From Euborellia annulipes (Eukaryota; Arthropoda; Insecta; Dermaptera; Anisolabididae), in assembly GCA_023213315.1 (NCBI GenBank), contig JAKCPI010009403.1, positions 124,001 to 188,000 on the forward strand: a stretch of 64,000 bases of DNA. Direction: 5' to 3'. The notes under the pieces are model-generated. The model ran no database searches, had not been told where the DNA came from, and saw only the letters and a program-made list of their open reading frames with translations. Of the stretch, positions 1 to 62,009 are shown in pieces. The translations under genes and the position numbers were made by a program. How positions within the stretch are numbered: position 1 is the first letter of the stretch; the number at the start of each line of letters is the position of its first letter.

Positions 1-634
1 TATATAGAGAGAAAGTAGGATTCATGTCAAAAATTCGATGTCGAGATTTTGATGGATCTTCACTTTTGAGGTCCCCTGAATCAAAAAGTGGTTTCGACAT
101 GGTCTGTCTGTCGTGTGTGTGTCTGTGTCTGTGAACAAAATATCTCAAGAACGAAAAGAGAGGAAGTTGAAATTTTATATTTAAGTTAGCCCATGGGACG
201 ACAGTTGAACAAAATCAAAAAGTATACTTATGATTCACTTTCAGTTCGATTCTCAAATTGTCAACGTAAATCAAAATAATAAGATAAAAAATTTTTAAAA
301 TGTTTTTTATAAATTTTCTTTTTCTTAACAAATGAGAAAGTTTTCTTAAACATTCTGTTTACTTTTTTATCACTATAGTTTATCATATTTCTAAATGAAT
401 AAATATGTAATGAGTGGAAATCAAATTCTTCTCAACAATTTTTAAATTCTTTACGAAGCCAAATATATAAAATTTATTATTTTATTTTATTAAAAAAGAT
501 TGGTGATTTTAAGTCTTTAAAATTAGATCCAAACTTTTATTCATTAATGAAAATGTCGAAAACGCTTGTTTCATACAATATTTTTAAATTATACCAATAT
601 CATTCTTTATAAGTTTGTTTGCTCTTTTTTACAG
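1..634. other. Intron of the RNF185-like gene with a truncated hairpin-family repeat
   Basis: Upstream of the first visible exon. Positions 1 to about 275 hold a reverse-orientation, truncated copy of the dispersed hairpin/(CAGA)n family that is complete at 46643-47329. It has the shared block around GTCGAGATTTTGATGGATC, then a TCTGTCTG/TGTG tract. The rest (about 276-634) is AT-rich with nothing recognisable. The acceptor TTTTTTACAG ends at 634. Confidence 0.7.
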
Positions 635-2908
635 AAATTCGGTACCACCTAGGCCACCTGGTCAACGAACAGAACCAGAAACCAATGGAGTATATTATTT
701 TCATTATTTATTTCTTTAAACTAAGACCACATTACACTTTTAATTGAATGGCAGCCAATTAAGAAATAAATCTTTAACTTCCTGAATTTCCTTTATATAT
801 ATTCGATTTCTTTATGATTACTTGGTCTGTTTTGAGAATTTAAATTTTTTGTTTTATTTGATGATATGGGATAGGAAGGCAAAGTTTTAAAACCGTCTGC
901 TTTAATCAATTGCAAATTGAAAGCTTAATTAAAAGTGAAATGCACTTTTTGACAATTTTGTTTCCCTGGATATTACAATGCGATTAAATACCCCTTCTTC
1001 CGGGATGCCATTCTTCTTTATTGTGAACAGATAAAATCCAGGCTCCAGGCGGCTTATTTATTTATACCATTATATCAAAATGAGTTAAACAAATTCATCG
1101 GACTGCCTGGGGCCCGAAACCCTCCCTTTCACTATTTGCCCTGGGCTTCGTTATTGAAAATAACACATTAACCTCTTTTTCTTTTTCGGTCCTGTACCGT
1201 ACTTTTAAATAATTTTCTATTCTTTTTATAAAAAGAAAATCTATTCTTATTGAAATAATTAATTATTATACTGGCTGTGAGTATTAACTAAAGTTGTGTG
1301 GAAAGGAGTCAGCCAAGGAAAATAAAAAATCAATTTATTATGGGTAACAGCCTTCGGCTGCGCCTTTTTGTACAGTGAGGGACAATATAAAGTCCCATCC
1401 ATGCGTTTTCTATTTATGATTATTTCATTTTTTTTTTATAAAAGAAAATGAAAATCTTCATTGGGAATTTTCTAGGTTTGAACCATGAAAGTTTCCATTA
1501 AAAAATATTATATATTTTTTTAAAAACAATGAAATAATTACAAGTAGAAAACGCATGGGTGGGACTTTATATTGTCCCTCACAGTACATTGTTCGGCTAT
1601 TTCCATGTTGGCACGGAAACGACCTATCACATCTCTGACTGCAGCAGCACATCACGTCTAGTGAAAATGCTGACGGCATCGCACGGCAGGGGAAATTCTA
1701 ACGTCTAGTGCAAATTGACTTTTATAGTTTTTCCCCCTAATTTTGTCCATGAGTGTATTATTTACTTTTGATAAGCATTTCGACTCTTGGGATTTCATCT
1801 TCAGAAGTGAATCAAATAGTGTTTACATATTCATATTGCAAACACCTCATGACTGACCCTTTTTTTATTTAACATATTATTATATTTTTTTTATTTAATA
1901 TATTATATTAATTAATCCGCAAATATTCTTTCAGGGATTTCCTTTTGGGATTGGAGACGGAGGTTTTCATATGTCTTTTGGAATTGGTGCCTTTCCTTTT
2001 GGTTTCATCACATCATCGTTCAATTTTGGAGAACCACGACCCAATGCTGGTATTTAATTTTTGTTAATATTATTCATAATTGACTTTCTCCTCTAAGTAA
2101 AATAAATATCAAAAGATTTCGATTGAATTTGTTTTCAGCAAAAAAAAAAAACAACGTTTTGCATACTAATTCTGTGGTCACCAACAAATTTGATCTGTCT
2201 AGACGCTGATTATATCGGTGATGACTCAGAATTATCATTCGAAATGTTGGTTGGAAATAAATAAGATTAAAAATCTTGTTTTTGGTCTTATTTTTGTGTT
2301 TAAAAAAATGGTAAAAATATATTTTCATTTGTTCAAAAAAGTTCATTTAAAGCTACACTACTGTATTAGTTCAGTTAATATTTTCAGTATTTGTCATCGA
2401 ATCCATTTATTGCGCGAATAGCCATAGTGCTGAAGTGCATTTTGACAAATAATAATAATAGAGATTTTATAATTTTATTAAACCAATTGGAGCCCAAAAG
2501 AATTAATATAAAAATCTGCTTGAAAGAGGTATTCTCCCAACTGGGATCGAAACGTCAACGTGATGGGAATAAAAAAATGAAATACAACTAGCTGCTGATT
2601 TTTCTTCTATTTACTTATGCTGATTAATACAATAGTTCCTTAAATGATTCGACACCCTGGGTTGATGTCAAAGATACCTAATATATACAAACCTTAAATT
2701 TAAATCATCATTTTACTTTATTATATAAATTAGGATTATATAATATATAACAATAAATATAATATAATAAATTATTATATAAAATATAACAAAAAATTAT
2801 TCTTTTTCAGCACCACGAGGTACCCCGCAATACGAAGAGGAACAATTTTTATCAAAAGTGTTTCTCTGGGTTGCAATCATCTTTATTTTTTGGCTACTAT
2901 TGGCATAG
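635..2908 (+). CDS. RNF5/RNF185-type E3 ubiquitin ligase, C-terminal exons (5' part outside window)
   Basis: Three exons are visible: 635-689, 1935-2049 and 2811-2908 (stop TAG). All are bounded by AG/GT sites and the reading frame carries across the joins. The encoded tail reads as a Pro-rich linker ([13 protein letters not shown]), a Gly/Phe-rich segment ([20 protein letters not shown]), the [11 protein letters not shown] motif and a hydrophobic end ([15 protein letters not shown]). This order is characteristic of the RNF5/RNF185 family. Those proteins are small RING E3 ligases anchored in the ER membrane by C-terminal hydrophobic segments and act in ER-associated degradation. The RING domain and the start codon must lie on exons left of position 635. 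A candidate polyadenylation signal AATAAA lies at 3009-3014. I see no disruption of the visible exons. I cannot separate RNF5 from RNF185 on this tail, although the length and motifs favour RNF185. Confidence 0.9.
1371..1589. repeat. Foldback (inverted-repeat) element in RNF185-like intron
   Basis: The left arm (ACAGTGAGGGACAATATAAAG, then GTCCCATCCATGCGTTTTCTA) is repeated as its reverse complement near 1545-1589. Imperfect complementarity continues towards the centre (ATTATTTCAT against ATGAAATAAT). The element lies between exons 635-689 and 1935-2049. I see no hammerhead core and no clear target-site duplication, so its class is unknown. Confidence 0.75.
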
Positions 2909-4823
2909 TACTAACTAACTCAAGATTTTGGTAAAATTTTGAGACCTGATTTTTTAAACTAAAACATATCTTTAATATATTTCACATCAATTACTATAAT
3001 ATTTTAAAAATAAAATACTTATTTTATTTTTTTTCAGGTAATTTTCACTTATTTCGAAATTTTTGATTCATAAAATTTCTAATGGCCTAAATGATTTTTT
3101 TAAAATCCTATTTATTTAACTATATCTATAATAAGTGAATGATTTACTTTGTTTTTAGAAATAAATTTATTCTTTTTTTTACTTAAAATAAATTATTCAC
3201 AGGCTATTAATTTTAATTAAAAATCAAATTTGAATGGTCTTACAATATTAATTCTCTTTAATGAAATAATTCTTTTTATTTTGCTATCAGAGTTATTATT
3301 GTTTTACGATATTTAATAAAAAATAAGTTTCCCAGATTATTATATGTTTAAAAAAACCAATAAAAAGGCTATTCAAATTTGATTTTAAAATAAATTTAAA
3401 TTTTTCTAAAAGATTGTTATTACTCCCGAACCATAAGAAAATCCTTGAAGATGGTCAAATCTCTCTACTTTTTCATTCTATTGTAAAGGCAGTTGTTTGA
3501 CTAAACAAAGATTTAGTGAAGCGGAGCGACAAGTGTTGAGTGAGGAAAATCTCGGGTTTCTTCTTGTTTTCGTTCAAATATAAAAATATTTGTAAACTTC
3601 CATATTAAAAAAAATGATGTTAAGGCCATATAATTTAAAAACTGATTATCAAAATTACTTTTTTCATAACATATTTATTATTTAAAGAATAATTAAGTAC
3701 TATATACTGTTATATCAAAACCATTTATTGGGGATTTATTGACTATACGTAATAAATATTAATAATGGATCTTAATATAATGAGAATTAATAGTAATAAA
3801 TGTTCAATCGTTACTCATTGTTTTATTTTTATTATCATAATTATAAGTGGTGATAAATGGGCCATTCTTAAAAAAAGCATCAAACATAGCCTCCATATTA
3901 TTTGATATCATCTGATGATTTAAGAATTTTGTATAGTCTAATTTTTTTTTTAAGCTTCTTTAGGCTTCACCACAAAATTATCTATAATATAAGGCCAAAG
4001 TGTATGAGAAATATAAATAAGACGTATAGTAGATATTAAGAAATTTTATATATAAAAATCTTTTTAAAATTTCCCTTTTGTTTTTAATCAGGTTTTATGA
4101 AATTATTTTTAATATAATATATCTTGTTTTTGTTATTCTCAAACAGCTCAAATGGAAAATAATTTCATAAATAAATTATATTCTAATATATTTTATTTAT
4201 ATATTGTAACATATAACCATCATTTATTAATATATACATATAATCGAAAATAATAGGCTGCGGCACTCCCAACTAGTTAATTTTTTTCCGCGAAATTTTC
4301 TGGTAACACTGAACCCAAATTATTTTTATTTGATTATAAGTAATTTATGCCCATTTGCACCAACACTTATCTTAAGCTAGCCTCGAGCCTTCCATAACCT
4401 AAAAAGCTAAATGTGTCAATTTATCTATTCAACTATTTATATATAGAATATATATTTTTTTGAAATAAATATATCTTATTGTTATTATTTATGCAATGGA
4501 GGCACAAATAGAGGATTTTAAGACCCGATTTCCTGTTGGTAAATTCAATTGCAAGATGTAAGACGTGCCTAAGGTATCGTTGGTCTAAACAGGCATTAAT
4601 TATTATATTTCTCATATTGTCATTGGGCAAATTAACAAACCAGAAGTCAATTCTCAGTGGCAGCCCATTTTTTCGGAAATTAAATGATAGTTATATGTAT
4701 AAATTTTATTTATAAGATTTTCATTGCGTTGTTTTTTTAATTTTACATTCTTTTATGATCTCGATCTGAAAATATTAATTATATTTTCTCAAAAAGAATC
4801 AAAAAATTAGATTATATTTCATA
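2909..4823. other. AT-rich intergenic DNA
   Basis: This holds the 3' UTR of the RNF185-like gene (poly(A) signal 3009-3014) and then AT-rich sequence. A weak inverted pair is present (AATCAAATTTGAATGG near 3222 against CTATTCAAATTTGATT near 3368). I find no coding exon or RNA gene. Confidence 0.5.
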
Positions 4824-5078
4824 CAGGGACGTCATTTGGGGGGAAGGGGGGGGGACAAATGCTCCCTGCAAGTTTTTGAAAGAAAATAGTAAATTCTGAG
4901 CATAGCTCCTACATTCAAACAAACTTACACTCCCTCTTTATAAATAAGTATAGAAGATGGTATAGATAAAAATATATAGAGGTATAAATATGTTTATATG
5001 TATATAAATTAAGTAGCCCAGGAAGTAAAAAAAATTTGACCCCCTTCCCTCTAAGCAAAAATTGAAATGACGTCACTG
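4824..5078. mobile_element. Non-autonomous hAT element with perfect 8 bp target duplication
   Basis: The termini are CAGGGACGTCATTT and, inverted, CAGTGACGTCATTT. They are flanked by a perfect 8 bp direct repeat ATTTCATA at 4816-4823 and 5079-5086. An 8 bp duplication with CAG-starting short inverted termini is the hallmark of the hAT superfamily. The 255 bp body has G and C runs and no coding potential, so it must depend on a transposase encoded elsewhere. Confidence 0.85.
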
Positions 5079-5086
5079 ATTTCATA

Positions 5087-6723
5087 GCACTTTTAAAATC
5101 AATCAGTAGCGTAGTCAGAATTTTTGTGTTTTGGTCAAGTGGCTGAGTGATAATTAAGTTTTTCTTTCTTTTAATGAATTTTCTTTAGAATTGTATTTAA
5201 TTTTTTATAAATAACTCAGCCACCATTTTTTTCCTTTTTTTTTTTTTCCTGTGATTCTGCCCTACGCTTCTGCAATAATCTCGAATATTATATTCATTTA
5301 TCTTTATTATAAATTTTTTTAAATGTATTTTATTCGTATTCATTTGGAATATATTCAAAATATTTTTATTTTATTTAAATAATTTGTCTTTGAGTTCAGA
5401 AAATTTAATAATATTTAGTTTGGTTTGAGGACTGATTTATGGGTTTTAAAGTTTGATTTTACAAATAAATAAATATATATTTGAAATAGATTTTTTATTA
5501 CAACTAGAATGATTAAATAAATATGTTGTTTTAGAAAAATTATATTTTTCAAAGCTCAATAGTTTAGTTTCTTTAATTAATAAATTAGTTCTAGATTAGG
5601 TGCAATATTTTATTTAGATAAAACAATTCAATATTTCTTTAAAAAGTCTTTGACAAAAAATCATTCATATTTTATATAACATAATTCTTTAAAAAAAAAT
5701 ATGAATTAAATTTATTAATTATAGCAAATAATTTTGTACAAAAATGTTTTATAAATATTTCACATTCCAAGGATATGAACTTAAATGTGTTGTTCAGAAC
5801 TGTATATGAGCCCTATTATAATATGTAAATACTAATATTGTTTGATAAAATATGTATAAATAAAATTCTGGATAATTATCAATAATAATTAGGAATAATG
5901 TGTAAATATTTTTTTTCAAAAATCTTTGTGTGAATAATAAATTTATATAAATAATTTTAATTATCATAGCAAAGTAAAAAAATTTGTATTCTTATTTTTT
6001 AACAACTTCCATAGTTACTTTATTCAAAAATAATATCTATTTTCATTTTCCTATTAGATTTGTTCGAGATTTCAAAGTTAATTATAATAATAATTCAAAT
6101 TCTAAATTTGTATATTATCATCTCATTATTATCATATATATTCGTATATATTATAATATATACTACTGATCTAAACCAGACCTAAACGAGCAATGCACGT
6201 TTGTAAGCACATCAGTTCTCCAAAACGGTTCTAATTTTTTTTTTTTTTTTTTTTTTTTTTTCAAATTATAAATATCTACCATTTCCAGTACCAATATGAA
6301 ATTGTGCTATATCACACATCCTTAGCAAAAAACGGGTACTAGTACTTTACTGAATTACTTTTAGTAGTTTTTCCACTTTTCTCAAAATTTGCTTTAAAAT
6401 TTTAAATATTTACAATTTGCACTATATAAAACAAATTACATGTGTTCTTGTCTTTAGGAAGCTTCGAGTACTAGTACTTTACTAATGTACTTTTTTAGAT
6501 TTTTTCAAATTTTCTCAAAAAAAAAAAAAAAAAAATCACTGACCTGCAGCACGGTCAACTCGGAACTTATATCATTATTATTATATATATAATAATGCAT
6601 TTTTAAATTTAAGCTATATTAATTTCTATTTTAGAGTCAATAAATATGGTTGCTTTATATTTTAAATTCACATTTATCAGAATTTAGATTTGATTTTATG
6701 ATTTTATCTAAAACTAAAAGTAA
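5087..6723. other. AT-rich intergenic DNA with a possible second terminal-inverted-repeat element
   Basis: A second short element is suggested at about 5104-5271, with termini CAGTAGCGTAGTCAGAAT and, inverted, CAGAAGCGTAGGGCAGAAT. I found no matching target duplication. The remainder is AT-rich with long T and A runs (6236-6260, 6518-6534) and no supported gene. Confidence 0.45.
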
Positions 6724-7338
6724 TTAATGTGCATTCCACGTACTTGCTAGTGAACCTTTGTCTTCCATTTTACATTTTGGTGCCCAGGTGTTTTTATTCT
6801 TTAATATTTTTAACTCTGTTTGAGTTTCTACATTAGATTTATGTCTTTGATTTTCTTTCGATCTTACAAATAAAAAATGTTCATTTTCTTTTTTGATTAA
6901 TTCAGCTTCAGACGAATCGACATGTGCAATTAAACTTGGGATATCCAATAAGAAAAATGTCTCAGTTTCAGTTAAAATAATTTTAACTTCAGGATCTAGT
7001 ACTTCTGAAATCTCTTCGATTTCACTCATCCTAAAAAAATTATTATAAGGCTTTTCTTGTTCTTCATCTGTTAAAGTGAATAAATCTAATTGGGATTGAC
7101 TTAAAGGATGCTGAATTGTATAATTTTCATATGAATTTTTTTTCCCATGTATTGATGAAGTAGTTTTTTCTTCTGTTTCTTTCAAAGTATTTTCCGTAAT
7201 TAAATGAAATACTTCATTATTAAATCTTTCTTCTTTTGGAATTTCCAAATTTTTTTTAGGACTATCTTCTAAATATAAGGGCAAAGGTGTCCTATCGATT
7301 CCCTTATATATTATTTTAATATTATCCAAATTATCCAT
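6724..7338 (-). pseudogene. DNAI4/WDR78-like axonemal dynein intermediate chain, N-terminal fragment
   Basis: An ATG-started uninterrupted frame of 204 codons. The C-terminal third shows the DNAI4 signature: LTETETFFLLDIPSL (about residues 122-136), an acidic/Lys segment, NVETQTELK, then MEDKGSLASTWN. In DNAI4 (WDR78), an intermediate chain of an axonemal inner-arm dynein, this block precedes the WD40 propeller. Here the frame stops four codons after the Trp (WNAH-stop), no good GT donor is in phase, and I find no WD40 exons on the minus strand down to position 1. It is therefore either a truncated copy or a gene whose remaining exons I cannot see. The internal frame is intact, which argues against very old decay. 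An N-terminal-only functional protein is possible. Confidence 0.6.
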
Positions 7339-8480
7339 ATTTTTAATAATGATAAATTTAGAAAAAAAACCTTTTCTTAGTGGTATTTTTTTAAACTAGT
7401 CCAATTTATTTTAATTATTTGGAGAAACGAAAATATAAAGAATGTTATTTATATTTTGAAAGTGTTGTTAATGGTAACCAAGGTTACGGCATCTAACAAC
7501 AACAACAACAAAAATCCAATAATTCAAAGAATGGAAAACAATACACAGAACAAAAATTATTGTTTTCGAAAAAATGTATAATAATCTACATCTATTTATT
7601 CTCTTATTTCCTTATTTTTTTGTTTAATTATATTTTTCCTATGCTTAATTTTACCCACTATTTCAAAAGAGGGTTTTTCTCATTATCAACATAATTTTTT
7701 TTCCCAACTTTACTCGGTATCATTTACTTCAGTTCAAACAATACACAGAACAAACAGGTGTCATTAAAAAATATAAACAAAATGTTTTTTAATGACATCT
7801 GTACGATTTTGTTTTGATTTTTTTTTTCAAAATTAACGAAAAATATCTTCATCTTCGTCACTAGCGGTCCCAGGGGGGGGGGGCCCAGAGGGCCCCCCCC
7901 TTTGGACAGACAAAAATTCAAAAGTTTTATTTAATATTTTAAAACTAAACAAAAAAAATTATAAATTTTTCACGTCTCAGGGTATCTAAAAACGCAAATT
8001 TCAATGCCTCATTTTCAAAAATTTTTCCATACCCCTTCAAAATTTTTAAAAATTTTAAATTCGTCAAAAATCGATTTTTTTTTCTCGTTAATGTAAAATT
8101 TTAGACGTGAAAAAATACGTTTCTCAAATTTTCAACCCTTAAAAAATTTTTTTGAGCTCATCTTTGGAGAGGTCTCTTAAAACATGAGAAACTAAAATAT
8201 TGTCATATACACCTGTAGTAGGGGATCCGAAGAGAGGTCGATTTGAACCCAGCTGTTTATTGGATGAAACGTATTTTACATGAAATTTAATATGTTAAAT
8301 AATATATCTTGAATAGGTTGCCTGAAAAATTCCTGTGCAAACTATAATTAATTACAAATTTAAAAACTAATTTTTTTTTTTTAAATTACACAATAAAAAT
8401 AATTTTATCACGAATCCAATGATGTACGGTTGCCTGCGGAAAACCTGTGCTAATCCCGGTTGCTGCGGTTACTTTACAGA
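7339..8480. other. Intergenic DNA with one G-run transposon-like end
   Basis: AT-rich, with a (CAA)n tract near 7498-7513 and a G-rich block at 7867-7902 (11 G, then GGGCCCC) that looks like one end of a hAT-type element. I see no gene. Confidence 0.4.
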
Positions 8481-9017
8481 TGCACTTTTTCGTTATTTTT
8501 TTAGATTTTCTCAAAATTCCCTCTTACGATTTTGATTAAAATTCAAAAAACAATTATTTTTTAGACTCCCTTTAAAATAAATGTATATTCTCATTATCGG
8601 GTTGAAAACTTTTGAAGAACACTTTAATTTACTCTTGTACTTCATAGGAAAGATAGGAGAAATGGTTGCCATGGTACACAAGTTTCGATTACCTAAGAAG
8701 AATCGAAAATTATGTCTTATGCTTCTCACACCAGATTTGTTTGTGTCGACATATTTTCTGACAGTACGGTACATTAGAATTCAAGATGTAATAAAATTTA
8801 TAAGTATAGGAAAATACCAAATACCAAATTTCATCGATCTGGCTGCTCTGGTTTTTAAGCAATCGTGTTCACACACGGACACAGAGAAATAATGCCCAAA
8901 ATGTTTTTTTTTGGTCTCAGGGAGGTCTAAAACGTGGAGAAACATCAAAATCTCGAAGTCGAATTTTTTGACGATTACAATACTTTCTCTTTATAAAGAA
9001 TAATACGAGAAAGTAAA
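8481..9017 (+). repeat. Diverged, rearranged copy of the hairpin/(CAGA)n family
   Basis: It shares ordered blocks with the complete copies: the GGTTGCCATGGTA block, CACACCAGATTTGTTTGTGTCGACAT, the CGGTACATT block, GACCTCAAAACGT-like and ATCAAAATCTCGA, and the terminal TACTTTCTCT...GAGAAAGTA. The first blocks are inverted relative to the others, so the copy is rearranged. The open frames in this interval come from the repeat and are not genes. Confidence 0.65.
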
Positions 9018-9082
9018 AACAAACAAAAGTATTACGCATTATATTCCATTCAAATAGATATATAAAAGCCTAATAAAAACAA

Positions 9083-9153
9083 GCATCGGTGGTTCAGTGG
9101 TAGAATGCTCGCCTGCCACGCGGGCGGCCCGGGTTCGATTCCCGGCCGATGCA
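9083..9153 (+). tRNA. tRNA-Gly (anticodon GCC)
   Basis: A 71 nt gene. The acceptor stem GCATCGG (9083-9089) pairs with CCGATGC (9146-9152), followed by discriminator A. A box TGGTTCAGTGG, anticodon loop with GCC (CTGCCACG) and B box GGTTCGATTCC are all intact. Charged with glycine, it reads GGC and GGU codons. A T-run a few bases downstream (from 9156) can terminate RNA polymerase III. No intron and no 3'-encoded CCA, as expected for a eukaryotic gene. Confidence 0.97.
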
Positions 9154-9735
9154 TCATTTTTTTTTATAGCGCTTCTTCTGGAACCCATTGCTCTCTCTCG
9201 CCTTCAGCGGGCAAATAATTTTTATCAATTTATGATATTTTTTGTTGCAATGCAAATTTTAAGAAATAACCTTGAGTTTTAGAATTCGGGATCCCGGATG
9301 GGTAAAGAGAGCGATATATGAAGTGGCTCTAGGCTTGCAACTGAGATTCCAAATTCTAAAACTCAATTTACAAAATAGTCAATATTTTATTTATTTCTTT
9401 ACCAATCTCAATGAAACTTTAGAAAAAAACTCATTTTTTAATTATAAATCTCTGGTAATAATTTGGTTTTAATCAGACAATGCTAAATAAGCTTTTTCGA
9501 TAATATAGAATTGAGTGTTGATGTCATTAATAGGGATGAAACGATACCACCGAGGTATCGATACTTTTACTCGGTACTGGTATCGGTCGCAAAGTATCGA
9601 GTACCTACTCGGTATCGATTGAAAAGTATCGATACTTACTCGTATCGGTCAATTTTTTCGTACAATTAAAGATAAGCAAAAACTTTGCAGCCAGGAGATT
9701 AAAGAAAAAATCTTTTATTTAATTTTCTATTTGCT

Positions 9736-9771
9736 GACGTTTCGGTCCGCAATCACGGCCTTCATCATCAG
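9736..9771 (-). ncRNA. Hammerhead ribozyme core, left arm of H2
   Basis: On the minus strand: CTGATGA (9765-9771), a stem II region, then GAAACGTC (9736-9743), with the self-complementary ACGT of a minimal stem III and C as the predicted cleavage nucleotide. Stem I has only two pairs and stem II is imperfect. The core is canonical but the activity is uncertain. Confidence 0.6.
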
Positions 9772-9892
9772 AGACCTCCGAGTAGCAAGTATAAGATAAT
9801 ATTTTTGTACATATCAAAGTAAAAATAAATTGTATATTTTTAATTGAAATGAATATTAAAAAATACCTAAGATCGTGTATAATTGACAATAC

Positions 9893-9935
9893 TTGCCCTG
9901 ATAAAGGTCGTGATTGGAGACCGAAACGTTGGCAA
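9893..9935 (+). ncRNA. Degenerate hammerhead ribozyme, right arm of H2
   Basis: Stem I pairs TTGCC (9893-9897) with GGCAA (9931-9935). The core is CTGATAA (9898-9904), stem II GGTC/GACC, then GAAACGTT. The second conserved G of CUGANGA is A, so self-cleavage is probably lost although the fold is kept. Confidence 0.6.
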
Positions 9936-10390
9936 ATAGAAAATTAAAAAATAAAAGTTTTTTATTTAATCTCCTGGCTTCAAAGTCCCTGATCTTGATT
10001 AAATCTCCACAGCCATAAAACATCAAGTTTTTGGAGAAAAAAAAAAAAAAAAAACAATTACGACTAAGAAAAAAATTCAGTTTTAGAAGTGCTACCCAAA
10101 AATAATTTTTCAAGATGTTTCCCTGTTGAACACGCAAATAATAAAAATTAAAATACAGTAGTACAAACCATTCCACTTATTTCTATTGTAAATAAGAACA
10201 AATGTACGTAAATGTTCTTCCTACCGAATTAATTATCGCATACGTGGACCGAGTATCGATAGGCCTACGAGTATTTTTGACCGATACTTACTTGGTACTT
10301 GATTCCAAAGTATCGATTACAAAAATACTTGGTATCGAAAAGAAAAGTATCGAGTAAGTACTTGTATTTACTCGTATCGTTTCATCCCTA

Positions 10391-11216
10391 GTCATTAAGG
10401 TCGAAAATAAGCTTAACTTTGATCGCCAATAACTCCCAAATTAGATCATATAATTAAAAGCTGTGGCGGATACAAGGGTGGGGGAGGATAAAGGGTAATT
10501 ACCGCCTCCCCCCCCCCCCCGAGATCTGAGAAAAATACTTTTCTTGGAAATTACATTTTATTTTTAATATAAAATTTTAAAAATTGGATTTGTATCTAAT
10601 TAGTAAAGTTCTTAACTCCATTTTTGTTTATTTTTCAGGAGAGCCAAAAAACATTTCATTGTCATTGTTAGAGCGTCTGTTAAACACTTTTCTTGCTGCA
10701 ACTTTTCGAACTGAAAAATTTGAATTAAGCTCTTACCCAGTTCAGGACATAAGGAGAATGATATTTTTCAACAGAAAATACAAAAAAATGATTTTCGAAA
10801 AAAAATGGAGTTAGACACTTTTCTACTGAGAGCGTCGATATATATTTTTACTTTCTCTTACCTATATTTGTAATATTGCGACGCAATAACTCTTCTGGAT
10901 CTGCCCTTGGTTGTGTGCTGTGAAACCACCACACCAGATTTTTGATAAATTTCATAAATTAGACGATTTAAGTATAATTACAAGTTCTTTGTAAAATTTT
11001 CACTGATTTACCGCTATCGGATATATCATATACGTAATTACATCAATCATTATTCATTCATTATTTTTTTAGATGGCTCAAAATAACATTTAATCCGATT
11101 TATTCAATATTTAATATTTTTGTATTGTACCATAACATAATAACAATATATATCCGCCGGAAAAACTTTATTATAAATAGGCCATGGAAAATTCATTTTT
11201 ACTTTAGTTGGGAACG
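10391..11216. other. Intergenic region upstream of the esterase, with repeat fragments
   Basis: Holds a G-run/GGCGGATAC hAT-like end near 10465-10530 and a fragment of the hairpin family at 10840-10955 (ACTTTCTCTTACC ... CACCACACCAGATTT). The sequence just upstream of 11217 is the likely promoter and 5' UTR of the esterase. I see no convincing TATA box there beyond generic AT-rich sequence. Confidence 0.45.
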
Positions 11217-20061
<8,845 letters not shown>

Positions 20062-20214
20062 ATTAGAATAAATAATATGAATAGATTATTTTATTTTATT
20101 TTATTATAAATAGCTTATTTTCACTTAGACGTCACCTGTTTATTATTTATCTTAAATAAATAATTAAAATATACTTTAATAAAATTATTACAATTGTGTC
20201 ATTATCGAAATATT

Positions 20215-61043
<40,829 letters not shown>

Positions 61044-62009
61044 TTCTACTTACGAGATAAAGATGAAATATTCTTCTTAAAGTGTTTCTTATCTTCTAGT
61101 TTTTAACTGAAATAAAAATAAATCAATCTTCTAAATAATAGAATAAATTAATTAATTTACCTTTCATATATTAATTAACTATTAGCTATATCAAAATTAT
61201 TTTATATTAGAATCAAAATACAAAACAAACATTATATTCAAATTGTTTTTATTTGATCAATATATTCACCCTAGCAACCTTAATATATTTGAGTAATCTA
61301 ACAAGTTACCTGGTAGTTATCCTTATCTTGACTTTTTTCTATAAAATCAGCAATAGGTTATAGCATTTTATTGAAGCACTTTAGAGTTTATTTTTTCAAC
61401 TTTTGCAAAACTATTATTATTATAATTCTTAAGCCTCACATTTTAAATGATCTTTGAAAAGTTAGAATTCTTTTTGTCGTCGATTTTCTCAAAATGAATT
61501 TTTATAAATTTTTTGTCACAAACCACTGTAACGATTTTAATTTAATTGGCTGCAGGGAGGAATTCGGAGGAGCTCGGATATACAAGCACTCTTCAGAATG
61601 CATGTAATGGGGAATTAAAACACTTTAATTGAAAAATCTGTATTACTATTTCTTCTCTCCCTTTTCTCCCTCTTTTTTTTTTTAGAAATCAGTACAAGTG
61701 TATAAAATAAAAAAAATAATTAGTACCTCTCTATAAAGTGCTTCAAATGCTTATGCTTTGCCTGAGCGCCTGGAGAATAGGCATCAATTGATCTTGAGAC
61801 GTAATGCCTGGCAGCGGAATGAAGGCGCCACCAGCGAAAAGGACTGAAGGCAAGCTTTCGGTTAGTGGTGGGGCAATAAATTTAAAATTTGAAAGAAAAC
61901 ATCATCACTAATCATCCTCCCTCTCCCCTCCCCAGTTTTATTATTTAATTTAAAAATTTTTTTATTTATTTTTGATAATTGAATAGTCTTTCGAAAAACT
62001 AATCAATTA
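61044..62009. other. Upstream region of the dynein heavy chain gene
   Basis: The 5' UTR and promoter of the minus-strand dynein gene should lie here. I see AT-rich sequence, no strong TATA box, and no further coding exon joined to the ATG at 61043. A non-coding first exon cannot be excluded. Confidence 0.4.

Larger units (their letters stand above)
9675..10010. mobile_element. Inverted-repeat retroposon-like element with hammerhead cores (H2), nested in a hAT
   Basis: The arms share ACTTTGCAGCCAGGAGATTAAA and TTTTCTATTTGC and are inverted about a centre near 9840. A solo arm of the same family lies at 36362-36470. Each arm carries a hammerhead-like core near its inner edge, read outward (minus at 9736-9771, plus at 9898-9930). 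No clear flanking duplication was found. Confidence 0.7.
9531..10390. mobile_element. Non-autonomous hAT element with 8 bp target duplication, carrying a nested inverted-repeat element
   Basis: The termini TAGGGATGAAACGATAC and its exact inverse are flanked by the perfect 8 bp repeat GTCATTAA (9523-9530 and 10391-10398). The subterminal regions are packed with GGTATCGATAC/GAGTATCGA-type repeats in both orientations, as expected for transposase-binding arrays. The centre (about 9675-10010) holds a separate inverted-repeat element with hammerhead cores, which must have inserted later. No transposase frame is present. Confidence 0.85.

Noticed and set aside
6740..6752. GTACGT as a splice donor for the DNAI4-like exon
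   Set aside because: Using it would cut before the conserved STW, which is encoded just beyond it, and no partner exon with an acceptor was found.
9531..10390. CRISPR-like or satellite array from the repeated GTATCGA motifs
   Set aside because: Spacing is irregular, both orientations occur, and the motifs are bounded by hAT termini with an 8 bp duplication.
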